64,000 nucleotides of DNA from Candidatus Palauibacter rhopaloidicola (GTDB lineage Bacteria; Gemmatimonadota; Gemmatimonadetes; Palauibacterales; Palauibacteraceae). Within the stretch, counting starts at the first letter, position 1, and every line of letters starts with the position of its first letter. Below the pieces are notes generated by a model that saw only the letters and a program-made list of their open reading frames with translations, searched no databases and had not been told where the DNA came from. The stretch spans positions 1-64,000 of the forward strand of contig JAPPGH010000026.1 of NCBI GenBank assembly GCA_026914155.1. The letters are read 5' to 3'. Position numbers and translations under genes: made by a program. Below are positions 17,794 to 25,543 of the stretch, one piece after another.

Positions 17794-18099
17794 CTACACG
17801 TACTCCATCATGATCGCGATGATCATGATGGCCACCGCCGGAAGCGGCGCCAGCGCCACCAGCCGCAGGCGGTTGGGTTCGAATTTCAGGTGCATGTAGT
17901 AGAGCGCGACGAGCAGCGCCTTCCAGACGGCCATGATGAGCAGCGACACCACGATCATCCACTTCGGGATCGCCAGGAAGGCCACCAGCACCTCGAGGAT
18001 CGTGAGGATGGCGAGGTACAGCCAGATGAGCATGTACTTCGGATGCTCGTGCGCGTGGTCGTCCGCGGCGCTCGCCGCGTGTCCTCCGGCTTCACTCAT
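17794..18099 (-). CDS. ctaF: Cytochrome c oxidase subunit IV (prokaryotic type)
   Basis: 101 residues with a His-rich N-terminus (GGHAASAADDHAHEHP) and three hydrophobic helices, ending MMEYV. Helix 2 contains KALLVALYYMHLKFE, the pattern of bacterial oxidase subunit IV (CtaF/CoxD). GGAG stands eight bases before the ATG. It follows ctaE and precedes ctaB in the usual ctaC-D-E-F order. Confidence 0.9.
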   Translation of the reverse strand: MSEAGGHAASAADDHAHEHPKYMLIWLYLAILTILEVLVAFLAIPKWMIVVSLLIMAVWKALLVALYYMHLKFEPNRLRLVALAPLPAVAIMIIAIMMEYV

Positions 18100-18141
18100 T
18101 CGTTCGCTCCATATCTCCCGACCGCAGTTGCCGGACGCCGC

Positions 18142-18756
18142 CTAGATGAGATAGACGATCGTGAACAGGATGATCCACACGAGGTCGACGAAGTGCCAGT
18201 AGAGGCCGAGCACCTCGATCCCGTGCGTGTTGTCCGCACCCCAGTGCCCCCGCCAGGCGCGAATCGTGGCCCACGCGAGGCAGATCACGCCGAGCAGGAC
18301 GTGGAAGCCGTGGAAGCCCGTCATCGTGAAGAACGTGGCCCCGTACAGCCCCGCGGCGGGCGTGAACCCGTGGCTTCCCTGCCAGGACTTGTGCAGCACG
18401 AGTTCGATGTACTCGTAGACCTGTACGCCGAGGAACGTGGCGCCGAGCAGGGTCGTCAGCAGCAGATAGAGCTTGATCCCGCGCTGGTCGCCCTCCTGCG
18501 CGGCCGCGAACGCCTTCACCATCGTCACCGAGCTGCAGATGAGGAGGAAGGTGTTGAAGGCCGTCACCGGGACGTTCAATACGTCCCCGGGCTCCGCCCA
18601 CGTGTCGGCGGCCCCGAAGCGGAGGACGACGTACGAGCCGATGAGGCCCGCGAAGAACATCACCTCCGAGCACAGAAACACCCACATTCCCACCTTCTGG
18701 GTGTAGACATCGAGCCCTCTCTCGGGGACCCGGCCCGCGGTCGCGGCGTGTGCCAT
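18142..18756 (-). CDS. ctaE: Cytochrome c oxidase subunit III
   Basis: 204 residues, seven transmembrane helices. Family motifs: KVGMWVFLCSEVMFFAGLIGSY near the N-terminus, MTGFHGFHVLLG with the conserved His residues, and YWHFVDLVWIILFTIVYL at the C-terminus. The Glu in CSEVMFF is the conserved acidic residue of the lipid cavity. It forms part of the A-type heme-copper oxidase with ctaD and ctaC, in the inner membrane. Confidence 0.96.
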   Translation of the reverse strand: MAHAATAGRVPERGLDVYTQKVGMWVFLCSEVMFFAGLIGSYVVLRFGAADTWAEPGDVLNVPVTAFNTFLLICSSVTMVKAFAAAQEGDQRGIKLYLLLTTLLGATFLGVQVYEYIELVLHKSWQGSHGFTPAAGLYGATFFTMTGFHGFHVLLGVICLAWATIRAWRGHWGADNTHGIEVLGLYWHFVDLVWIILFTIVYLI

Positions 18757-18780
18757 CTCGTCAGTTCCCTTCCGTGCGAT

Positions 18781-20547
18781 TTAGTGGCTGCCGGCGGCCG
18801 GGCTCACGACATCCGGCCGTTCGTTCTGCGCCAGCCAGTCCTTGTCCTCCACATCCGGGTGGCTGTACTCGTGCGGACCGTGGTAGACGACCGGGATTTC
18901 CTCCCAGTTGCCGTGCTTGGGCGGCGAGGGCGTCTGCCACTCCAGCGTCGTCGCGTTCCACGGATTCGCCTCGGCCTTCCTCCCCTTCTTCAGGCTCCAG
19001 AAGAAGTTGAACGCGAACAGGAAGCCGGACGCGAAGAGCCCGAACGCCGCCCACGTGATGATCGCGTTCGTGTCCTCGATGCCCTGCAGGTGCGCGTAGC
19101 CGGTGGAGTCGTAGATGCGCCGCATCATCCCCACCATCCCCACGCCGTGCATCGGGAAGAAGACCAGGTTGAAGAAGACGAAGGTGAGCCAGAAGTGGAT
19201 CTTCCCCATCGTCTCGTTCATCATCCGGCCGAACATCTTCGGATACCAGAAGTAGATGGCCCCGAAGAGCGCGAACAGGCTTCCCCCGAAGAGCACGTAG
19301 TGGATGTGCGCCACGATGAAGTACGTGTCGTGGATGTAGATATCGACCGGCGTCGAGGCCATGAAGACGCCCGACAGGCCGCCGATCGCGAACATCGCCA
19401 CGAACCCGATCGCGAACAGCATGGCCGAGTGGAGCTGTAGGTTCCCGCGCCACATCGTGCCCATCCAGTTGAACGTCTTGATCGCCGACGGCACGGCGAT
19501 GAAGAGCGTCGAAACCGTGAAGGTGAGCCCCAGCATCGGGTTCATCCCGCTCTGGAACATGTGGTGGCCCCACACGATGAAGCCGAGAAAGGCGATCGAG
19601 ACGAGCGCCAGGACCATCGCCTTGTAGCCGAACACCGGCTTCCGCGATCCTACGGAGAGGATCTCGGAGGTGAAGCCCATGGCCGGGAGGATGAGGATGT
19701 AGACCTCCGGGTGGCCGAAGAACCAGAACAGGTGCTGCCAGAGGAGCGGCTGTCCGCCGCCCTCCGGGAGGAAGAAGCTCGTGCCGATCGTCTGGTCGAA
19801 GATGAGCATGATCCCGGCCGCCGACAGCACCGGCATCGCGAGCAGCGCGAGGATGGCCGTGATGAACAGCGACCAGATCGTGAGCGGCATGCGCATCCAG
19901 GTCATGCCGGGCGCGCGCATGTTGATCGTCGTCGTGATGTAGTTCACCGACCCCAGGATCGAGGAGAGGCCTATGAAGACGAGCGCCGCCAGCCACATGA
20001 CCTGGCCCAGGCCGACCCCGGTGAGGTCGGGGCGGGCGCTGAGCGGCGCGTAGAGCGTCCAGCCGGCCCCCGCCGCGCCTCCCACGACGAAGAAGCTGGC
20101 CAGCGTGAGGATGCCCGCCGGCACCATGGCCCAGAAGGAGAGCATGTTGAGCCGCGGGAACGCCATGTCGTGCGTGCCCAGCTGCAGCGGGATGAGGTAG
20201 TTCGCCCACACCCCGACGAGCATCGGCATGATGGCGAGGAAGACCATCACCGAGCCGTGCATCGTCACGAGCGCATTGTAGAACTCCGGCAGGATGTACC
20301 CGCTCGCGACCATGCTCTCGGGGAAGATCCCGCCCAGCGGCAGCTCGCCCCGTGCCGGCCACGCGATCTGGTATCGCATGAGCATCGCGAGCAATCCGCC
20401 GATCATGAGGAAGAACAGCGTGTAGATCAGGAACTGGATCGCGATGACCTTGTGGTCGGTCGAGAAGATGTACTTGCGCAGGAAGGACTGCTCGTGCTCC
20501 TCGTGCAGGATCGCCTGCCCGGTCGCCTCCGCTACGATCGTCGCCAT
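18781..20547 (-). CDS. ctaD: Cytochrome c oxidase subunit I (A-type heme-copper oxidase)
   Basis: 588 residues, 12 core helices. It carries heme a, heme a3 and CuB, reduces O2 to water and pumps protons. Seen: FSTDHKVIAIQF at the N-terminus; GHPEVYILILPAMG with the CuB-ligand His and the cross-linked Tyr of the K channel; WGHHMFQSGMNP with the CuB His pair; and DTYFIVAHIHYVLFGG with the heme a3 and heme a ligands. HPEVY defines the A family. The C-terminal 60 residues are soluble. It lies between ctaC and ctaE with short gaps, in one operon. Confidence 0.97.
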   Translation of the reverse strand: MATIVAEATGQAILHEEHEQSFLRKYIFSTDHKVIAIQFLIYTLFFLMIGGLLAMLMRYQIAWPARGELPLGGIFPESMVASGYILPEFYNALVTMHGSVMVFLAIMPMLVGVWANYLIPLQLGTHDMAFPRLNMLSFWAMVPAGILTLASFFVVGGAAGAGWTLYAPLSARPDLTGVGLGQVMWLAALVFIGLSSILGSVNYITTTINMRAPGMTWMRMPLTIWSLFITAILALLAMPVLSAAGIMLIFDQTIGTSFFLPEGGGQPLLWQHLFWFFGHPEVYILILPAMGFTSEILSVGSRKPVFGYKAMVLALVSIAFLGFIVWGHHMFQSGMNPMLGLTFTVSTLFIAVPSAIKTFNWMGTMWRGNLQLHSAMLFAIGFVAMFAIGGLSGVFMASTPVDIYIHDTYFIVAHIHYVLFGGSLFALFGAIYFWYPKMFGRMMNETMGKIHFWLTFVFFNLVFFPMHGVGMVGMMRRIYDSTGYAHLQGIEDTNAIITWAAFGLFASGFLFAFNFFWSLKKGRKAEANPWNATTLEWQTPSPPKHGNWEEIPVVYHGPHEYSHPDVEDKDWLAQNERPDVVSPAAGSH

Positions 20548-20562
20548 ATCAGCCTTTCTCGA

Positions 20563-21234
20563 TCACTGGGCGGCGGCCGGCGCCTGGCTGGCCTGCCAGG
20601 CGTCGAAATCCGCCGCGCTGTGCACGGTCACGCTCGCCATCATGTAATAGTGGCCGAGGCCACACAGTTCGGCGCACGCGATCTCGAAGTTCCCGGTCTG
20701 GGTTGCGTCGAACCACACCGGGATGGTCATGCCCGGCACCGCATCCTGCTTCACGCGCAGTTCGGGGATGAAGAAGGAGTGGATCACGTCCTCGGATTCC
20801 AGCAGGATCGTGATGTCCTCGTTCACCGGGAAGTGAAACTGGTTGCGGACGGTGAAATCGTCCGCCGTCCCCAGCGTCTCGTCCACTCCCGGGTAGGTGA
20901 TGTTCCACTCGAACTGCTTGCCGACGACGAGGAACTCGAGCGCGTCCGCGGGGCGGTTGGAGCTTCCCTTGATGTCGTCCCACACGAGGGCCGAGTATGC
21001 GCCGAGGACCGCGATGATGATCGCGGGGACCACCGTCCAGATGATCTCCAGCCGGTTCGATCCGTGTGTGTAGTGCGCTCTGGCTCCTTCGCGTCCCCGG
21101 TACTTGAAGCAGAACCAGACGATCCCGCCCTCCACGAGGAGGAACGCGATGCCGGTGATGACGAGGATGATCCAGAACAGCTGGTCGATCACGACGCCGA
21201 ATGTCGAGTAGTTCGGGGGCAGCGCCCAATCCAC
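20563..21234 (-). CDS. ctaC: Cytochrome c oxidase subunit II (CuA)
   Basis: 223 residues. Two N-terminal transmembrane helices precede a periplasmic cupredoxin domain that receives electrons from a cytochrome c or cupredoxin. The CuA ligands are a first His in DVIHSFFIPEL and the CAELCGLGHYYM cluster (Cys, Glu backbone, Cys, His, Met). There is no C-terminal cytochrome c domain, so this is an aa3 rather than a caa3 enzyme, and the electron donor must be separate. Candidates are the cytochromes c and the cupredoxin-like lipoprotein encoded just upstream. Confidence 0.96.
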   Translation of the reverse strand: MDWALPPNYSTFGVVIDQLFWIILVITGIAFLLVEGGIVWFCFKYRGREGARAHYTHGSNRLEIIWTVVPAIIIAVLGAYSALVWDDIKGSSNRPADALEFLVVGKQFEWNITYPGVDETLGTADDFTVRNQFHFPVNEDITILLESEDVIHSFFIPELRVKQDAVPGMTIPVWFDATQTGNFEIACAELCGLGHYYMMASVTVHSAADFDAWQASQAPAAAQ

Positions 21235-21280
21235 GAGCGATCTCCTTCCAGGTGAGCCCTTCGGGTGAACGGGAACGCGA

Positions 21281-21317
21281 GCGGGACCGGGCGGCCGCTC
21301 GGGCCGCCCGGTCCCGC
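21281..21317 (-). terminator. 16-bp perfect hairpin between the cupredoxin-like lipoprotein gene and ctaC
   Basis: GCGGGACCGGGCGGCC pairs perfectly with GGCCGCCCGGTCCCGC across a five-base loop. No T-run follows on the minus strand, so it may be a Rho-assisted terminator, an attenuator or an mRNA-stability stem separating the upstream cytochrome operon from ctaC-D-E-F. It is one of the strongest hairpins I noticed in the window. Confidence 0.6.
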
Positions 21318-21324
21318 CCAGGAG

Positions 21325-22185
21325 TTACTGGGTGCGCTCCACCCGGATGCGGTTCGTTCCGTGCTCAAGGACGAGCGCGTCGCCCATAGGGACCTCGGCG
21401 CCCGTCATCTCGCCGTTGTAATCGAACGAGGCCATGGCCGTCTCGCCCGCCGTGACGGTCACGTTCGCCGTCATCGTGCCGAACTCCTCGTGCCACGCCG
21501 TCATCGTGTAGTCACCGGCGGGGACGTTGGCGATCGAGTAGCTCCCGTCGGCGCCCGTCACCGCGAAGTACGGGTGGTCGACGACGCCGATGTACGCCTG
21601 CATCCAGCCGTGCACGTCGCAGCGCACGGGCACCATCACCTCGGCCACCTGGAAGCGCTGCGTGCTCGTGATCCCCGCCCGGGGCTGGCTGATATTGAAG
21701 CCGCGGTTCTCGGTCGGGGTGGCGTTGATGTTGTGGAGCAGGTTGTCGCTGTTCGAGATCTCGATGTCCTGGCCGCTCTGCACGCCGAGCACGTGCGGCG
21801 TGTAGCGGCAGTTCACCTGGTCGAGCGCCGCGGCGCCGGATGCGGCCGGCGCGCCGGAGACACCCTCGCTCAGGTAGACGAACACGTTGGCGAGGCCGCC
21901 ATCGGACACGAGGACGTTCTGGGCCATGGGCCCGTCCGCACCGTAGCCGGCGGCGCAGTCCGCCTCGGCCGCCATGTCGATGGCCTCCATCGTCGGGACC
22001 ATCCCGCCGAAGTTCGCCATGCCCGATATGGTGCCGACGGTCGACGGATCCACCGCGGCGGCGGCCGGCGCCGCTTCGCCCGCGTCGTCCGCCGCTTCCG
22101 ACGAACCGCCATCGCCGCCACCACAGGCGGCCATCGCCGTGACGGCCAGCAGGGCGGCCGAACGGTTCCAGAAATGCGATCGCAT
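21325..22185 (-). CDS. Cupredoxin-like lipoprotein with carboxypeptidase-regulatory-like fold region
   Basis: 286 residues. The signal peptide ends in a lipobox (VTAMAAC), followed by an acidic/Ala linker, so it is an exported lipoprotein. Residues about 120-215 resemble a cupredoxin: YTPHVLGVQSGQDIEISNSD, then a His in NLLHNINA, then VPVRCDVHGWMQAYIGV with Cys-His-Met in type-1-copper spacing. A short carboxypeptidase-regulatory-like segment (GADGSYSIANVPAGDYTMTAWHE) follows. The likely role is carrying electrons between the cytochrome complex upstream and the CuA oxidase downstream. Copper binding is inferred from the ligand pattern. A GGAGG lies eight bases before the ATG. Confidence 0.8.
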   Translation of the reverse strand: MRSHFWNRSAALLAVTAMAACGGGDGGSSEAADDAGEAAPAAAAVDPSTVGTISGMANFGGMVPTMEAIDMAAEADCAAGYGADGPMAQNVLVSDGGLANVFVYLSEGVSGAPAASGAAALDQVNCRYTPHVLGVQSGQDIEISNSDNLLHNINATPTENRGFNISQPRAGITSTQRFQVAEVMVPVRCDVHGWMQAYIGVVDHPYFAVTGADGSYSIANVPAGDYTMTAWHEEFGTMTANVTVTAGETAMASFDYNGEMTGAEVPMGDALVLEHGTNRIRVERTQ

Positions 22186-22247
22186 TGACTTACCTCCGTA
22201 CTGAAAGCTGTTGCGCTATCGGCTGTTGAGAGCCCTTCCCCGTTGTT

Positions 22248-23828
22248 TCATCCATCTCTCCGGCGATCCTGGGCCCGGCGCACGAGAACGAGACCGAAGG
22301 CCCCCGTCAAGAGCATGGCCAGCAGGGGCGTCACGACGACCGTGCTGGATGCCGGAGGTTCGAGCAGAATGTAGTACCACGTGCTCACGGAACTTCGCTT
22401 TCCGACCTCGGCGCTGGACCCGTCCCACGCCTGGAACGCGATGGGCGTCGGCGTCCCCTCGGCGAAGTCGAGGCCGTCGCTTTCGACCTCGATCGGACGG
22501 CGGAGATAGAGCGTCCAGCGCCCTTCCTCCCACGTCGCTTCTCCCGTTACCGGGTCCTCCGCGAGCGGTTCGACGGAGTCGAGGCCGCGGCCGCGTCCCG
22601 CGCCGACCCCGGTCCCCGAATCCCACGTCCACAGGTAGACCGGCTCGCGGGCGTCTCCCATCAGGAAGTACGGCCGGTCGGTGCCCTCCGGCATTTCGAA
22701 GGGGAACTGGAGGAGCACCGCATCCGGGGGGCGCACGGTCGGCGCGCCGGCGCTGTCGAGGGCGATGGGTTCCGCGCCGTCCAGGTCGAGCGCGGCCGTG
22801 ATCTTGTCCTGCCACTCGTCCCAGTTCGGGTCCGGGCTGTTCGACGGGTCGTTCCACTGCACGCGCAGCGCGATGTCGTTTCCGTCGTGGAGCCCCTGGA
22901 CCCAGAGTCCGTCGACCGTCGGCGCGAAGTTGCGCGGCACCTGCACGACCTGGCCCGACATCGGGAAGTAGAAGGCCTCGACGCCCGCCCACGCCTCCTC
23001 GCCGCCATCCGCCGGCAGCCCGCCTTCGGCGCGGCCCACGCGGATCACTTCCCGCAGCGGCGGCATCTCGCGCGGCCCCATCGAGGCGAGGTAGTGCGCC
23101 AGTTGCCAGACCTCATCGGGCGAGACGACGCCCGAGTTCATGGCGTCGATCGCCGACGGCATCGGCGTGCCGTCGAGCCCCGTCAACATCCGGGTGTGCA
23201 TGTCCTCGACGCTGCTGCCGCCGTTCAGGACCCATGCCTCCGTGAGGTCGGCGGCGCGAATGGGGAGGCCACGCCAGTCCTCCAGCGTCGGCGCCGAGGT
23301 CCCATCGCCGCGCCCGGACAGGCCGTGGCACTCCTCGCACAGCATCGTGAGGTAGGCCGCCGCCCCCGCCTCGATCGCGGCGGGACCGCCGCCGGGGTCC
23401 GAGCCGAATTCCAGCGGCTCCGGGGCCGGGCCCTGGCCGAAGAACCTCGAGAAGCTCTTCAGGTAGACGATGAGGTCGTCGATCTCCCCGTCCGTGAGGT
23501 TGGGCCAGCCCGGCATCGTCGTACCGGGGAGCCCGTTCTCGATCGCGAACCGGATGTCCGCGTCCGTCGGGAGCTGTCCGCTCCCGGTCGTCCGGATCTG
23601 GTAGAGCGCCTGCGTGAAGTCCCGTGGCCGGGGCAGCATCGAGGCGGCGGCGGAGCCATCGCCCTGCCCCGTCTCGCCATGACATTCCGCGCACCAGCGG
23701 TCGTACACGACCTTGCCCGCGGCGGCCGCGTCCTCCTGCGCCGACAGCGGGGGCGCGGCGGAAAGGGCGAGGATGGCGAACCCGCCAAGCGCGAGCGTCC
23801 CGAGGGTCCCGCGTCGGAGCGCCCTCAT
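22248..23828 (-). CDS. Diheme cytochrome c fused to an ethylbenzene-dehydrogenase-type heme-b-binding domain
   Basis: 526 residues. The signal peptide (cleavage near 31) is followed by two cytochrome c domains (C46-AE-C49-H50 and C164-EE-C167-H168). Residues about 280-490 match the EB_dh fold that binds heme b in the gamma subunit of ethylbenzene dehydrogenase relatives; candidate axial ligands are a Met in YFLMGDA and a Lys in EVGKRSSVSTWY. A C-terminal transmembrane helix (about 497-518) anchors it, facing the periplasm. Fusing two c-type hemes to a b-type heme domain gives a wired electron-transfer subunit. ATG 23828 overlaps the upstream cytochrome stop (ATGA). It is the last gene of the three-cytochrome run. 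Confidence 0.85.
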   Translation of the reverse strand: MRALRRGTLGTLALGGFAILALSAAPPLSAQEDAAAAGKVVYDRWCAECHGETGQGDGSAAASMLPRPRDFTQALYQIRTTGSGQLPTDADIRFAIENGLPGTTMPGWPNLTDGEIDDLIVYLKSFSRFFGQGPAPEPLEFGSDPGGGPAAIEAGAAAYLTMLCEECHGLSGRGDGTSAPTLEDWRGLPIRAADLTEAWVLNGGSSVEDMHTRMLTGLDGTPMPSAIDAMNSGVVSPDEVWQLAHYLASMGPREMPPLREVIRVGRAEGGLPADGGEEAWAGVEAFYFPMSGQVVQVPRNFAPTVDGLWVQGLHDGNDIALRVQWNDPSNSPDPNWDEWQDKITAALDLDGAEPIALDSAGAPTVRPPDAVLLQFPFEMPEGTDRPYFLMGDAREPVYLWTWDSGTGVGAGRGRGLDSVEPLAEDPVTGEATWEEGRWTLYLRRPIEVESDGLDFAEGTPTPIAFQAWDGSSAEVGKRSSVSTWYYILLEPPASSTVVVTPLLAMLLTGAFGLVLVRRAQDRRRDG

Positions 23829-24622
23829 TCGTGGCCCCCTTCCCCTTCTTCCTCCCACGTGCGCGGCGTGAACCCGGTCTGGTCGTAGAGATAGAGGATC
23901 GTTGCCCAGATTTCGTCCTGCTCGAGGATCGTCTCCCAGGCCGGCATGGCCGAATCCCACGGCGTCCCCTCGCGCGGGAGGCCGGGGCCGCCCTTGACGA
24001 TGCGCCAGAACACGTAGCTCTCGGTGAGCTGGGGCAGGTTGCCCGAACTCGTGAAGTCGGCGGGGACCGGGTTGAAGGCCGGCGCGTAGTGTCCCTGGCC
24101 GTCGAGCAGGTCGCCGTGGCAGGGCACGCAGTTGCGGACGTAGATCCGCTTTCCGACCGCCAGGTGCTCCTCGATGGAGCCTTCCTCGTGCAGCGGGTTC
24201 TCGAGCCCCGTGAGTTCGATCGTCTCCCCCCGGAAGGTGAGCTGGTTCGGCGGCGCGGGGTGCACGGAGCGCAACGTGGCCGGCGCCGCGTAGCTCGGCC
24301 TCACGTTCTGATAGGCGAGCCAGCCGATGAGAACCGGAAGCGCGACCATGAGGATCCCCCGCAGCGTCTTCCGGTCGCGCGCGACCATGGTCTCGTGGAT
24401 CGGTTTCTTGAAGCTCTTCCAGCGCGCTTCGTCCGCGCTCATGTAGAGGACGATGCCGACCAGGACGGTGAGCATGTACTGGAGGATGACCGAACTCGGC
24501 ACGGGAGCGCTCGCCACGCCGATCACCGGGAGCACGTATCCGATCACCCACTCGAACGCCACGTAGGACACGACGATGACGATCGCGCCCTGCCAGAACG
24601 GATGGGACAGGTAACGCTTCAT
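23825..24622 (-). CDS. Membrane-anchored monoheme cytochrome c
   Basis: 265 residues. The N-terminal part has three hydrophobic helices (about 11-30, 43-61, 89-104) with a basic cytosolic loop, followed by a periplasmic cytochrome c domain with C165-VP-C168-H169. A distal Met is available in SAMPAWETIL. The membrane part resembles the anchors of quinol- or oxidase-linked cytochromes rather than a simple signal anchor. The gene overlaps both neighbours by four bases, so the three cytochromes are probably made in fixed ratio and assembled together. It could act as the docking subunit for the CydA-like protein, in place of the missing CydB (inference). Confidence 0.88.
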   Translation of the reverse strand: MKRYLSHPFWQGAIVIVVSYVAFEWVIGYVLPVIGVASAPVPSSVILQYMLTVLVGIVLYMSADEARWKSFKKPIHETMVARDRKTLRGILMVALPVLIGWLAYQNVRPSYAAPATLRSVHPAPPNQLTFRGETIELTGLENPLHEEGSIEEHLAVGKRIYVRNCVPCHGDLLDGQGHYAPAFNPVPADFTSSGNLPQLTESYVFWRIVKGGPGLPREGTPWDSAMPAWETILEQDEIWATILYLYDQTGFTPRTWEEEGEGGHE

Positions 24623-25464
24623 CGGCTACCTCCCGCGCTGTCGGGCGGGACTTCCGCCGCGTCGCCCGGAGCCTCCGCGCCGCCTCCCGCGCCGACCCCG
24701 CCGGTGGCGAGGAATTCCACCAGAGCATCCAGCTCCGCAGGCGACATCATTTGGGCCAGAGCGGGCGACATCGTTCCGGCAAACGCTTGGTAGTCGGGGT
24801 TGATGGTCGCGTTCGGGTCGACGATGCTCTCGCGAATGAACGCCGGATCCTGGCCGCGCAGATCTTCAAATGGGGGAGCGACCATGCCGCCCACGCCGCC
24901 AATGGCGTGACACGCCAGACACTGCTGAGCCTCGATGATCGCCATCCCATCCAACTGGCTCGGGTCGGTGACGGCGACAGGCGGCGGTGCGGATTCGGCC
25001 GCGTCGTCGGCCGCCAGCGCCGCGGCGAAGTCGTCCGCGCTCACCGTGATCTCGCCGCCCTGCGATTCCAGGAAGGCGACGAGCGTCCACAGTTCGGCCT
25101 GCGACGAAAGGATGCTCTGATCGATCATGATGGGGTCGAAGCCCTCCACGATGTAGGCCGTCGGGTTGACCAGAGACTCCCAGAGATAGTCCTTGCAGCT
25201 TTGCCCCGGGACGCGCGTCGCGCACACGCCGCCCACCACCCCGAGGAGGTCCGGAGCGCGCGTGCCGAGGCCGTGGCACGCCGTGCAGCCGCCCGCCCCG
25301 GCGTAGATCTCCTCGCCGATCGCCGCCAGTTCCTCGGGCGGCATGTCCGCGCTGAGCACGATCTCCCGGGGGACCGCCGACTGGACCTGCGGGATCACGT
25401 TCGCCACGAAGGTGAACACCGCCAGCGTCGCCACGACCGTGAACAGGATCTTCAGGTTCGTCAT
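24619..25464 (-). CDS. Membrane-anchored diheme cytochrome c
   Basis: 281 residues. One N-terminal helix (about 5-25) anchors two cytochrome c domains: C60-TA-C63-H64 and C181-LA-C184-H185. Candidate distal Met residues lie in MIDQSILS and GTMSPALAQMMSPAE. Two extra cysteines (about 80 and 89) between the domains could form a disulfide. It starts the cytochrome run 79 bases after the CydA-like gene, in the same direction. The start is the ATG at 25464. Confidence 0.88.
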   Translation of the reverse strand: MTNLKILFTVVATLAVFTFVANVIPQVQSAVPREIVLSADMPPEELAAIGEEIYAGAGGCTACHGLGTRAPDLLGVVGGVCATRVPGQSCKDYLWESLVNPTAYIVEGFDPIMIDQSILSSQAELWTLVAFLESQGGEITVSADDFAAALAADDAAESAPPPVAVTDPSQLDGMAIIEAQQCLACHAIGGVGGMVAPPFEDLRGQDPAFIRESIVDPNATINPDYQAFAGTMSPALAQMMSPAELDALVEFLATGGVGAGGGAEAPGDAAEVPPDSAGGSR

Positions 25465-25543
25465 CTACTCTTCCCGTCCTCGCACCACCGTCGTCGAGTC
25501 CCCGCTCCGGGCCATCGTCCGTCCCCGCTCCCGGTCATCGCCG

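Noticed and set aside
17780-17962. Longer ctaB reading frame reaching back to 17962
   Set aside because: It runs through ctaF; the GTG at 17779 gives the normal N-terminus.
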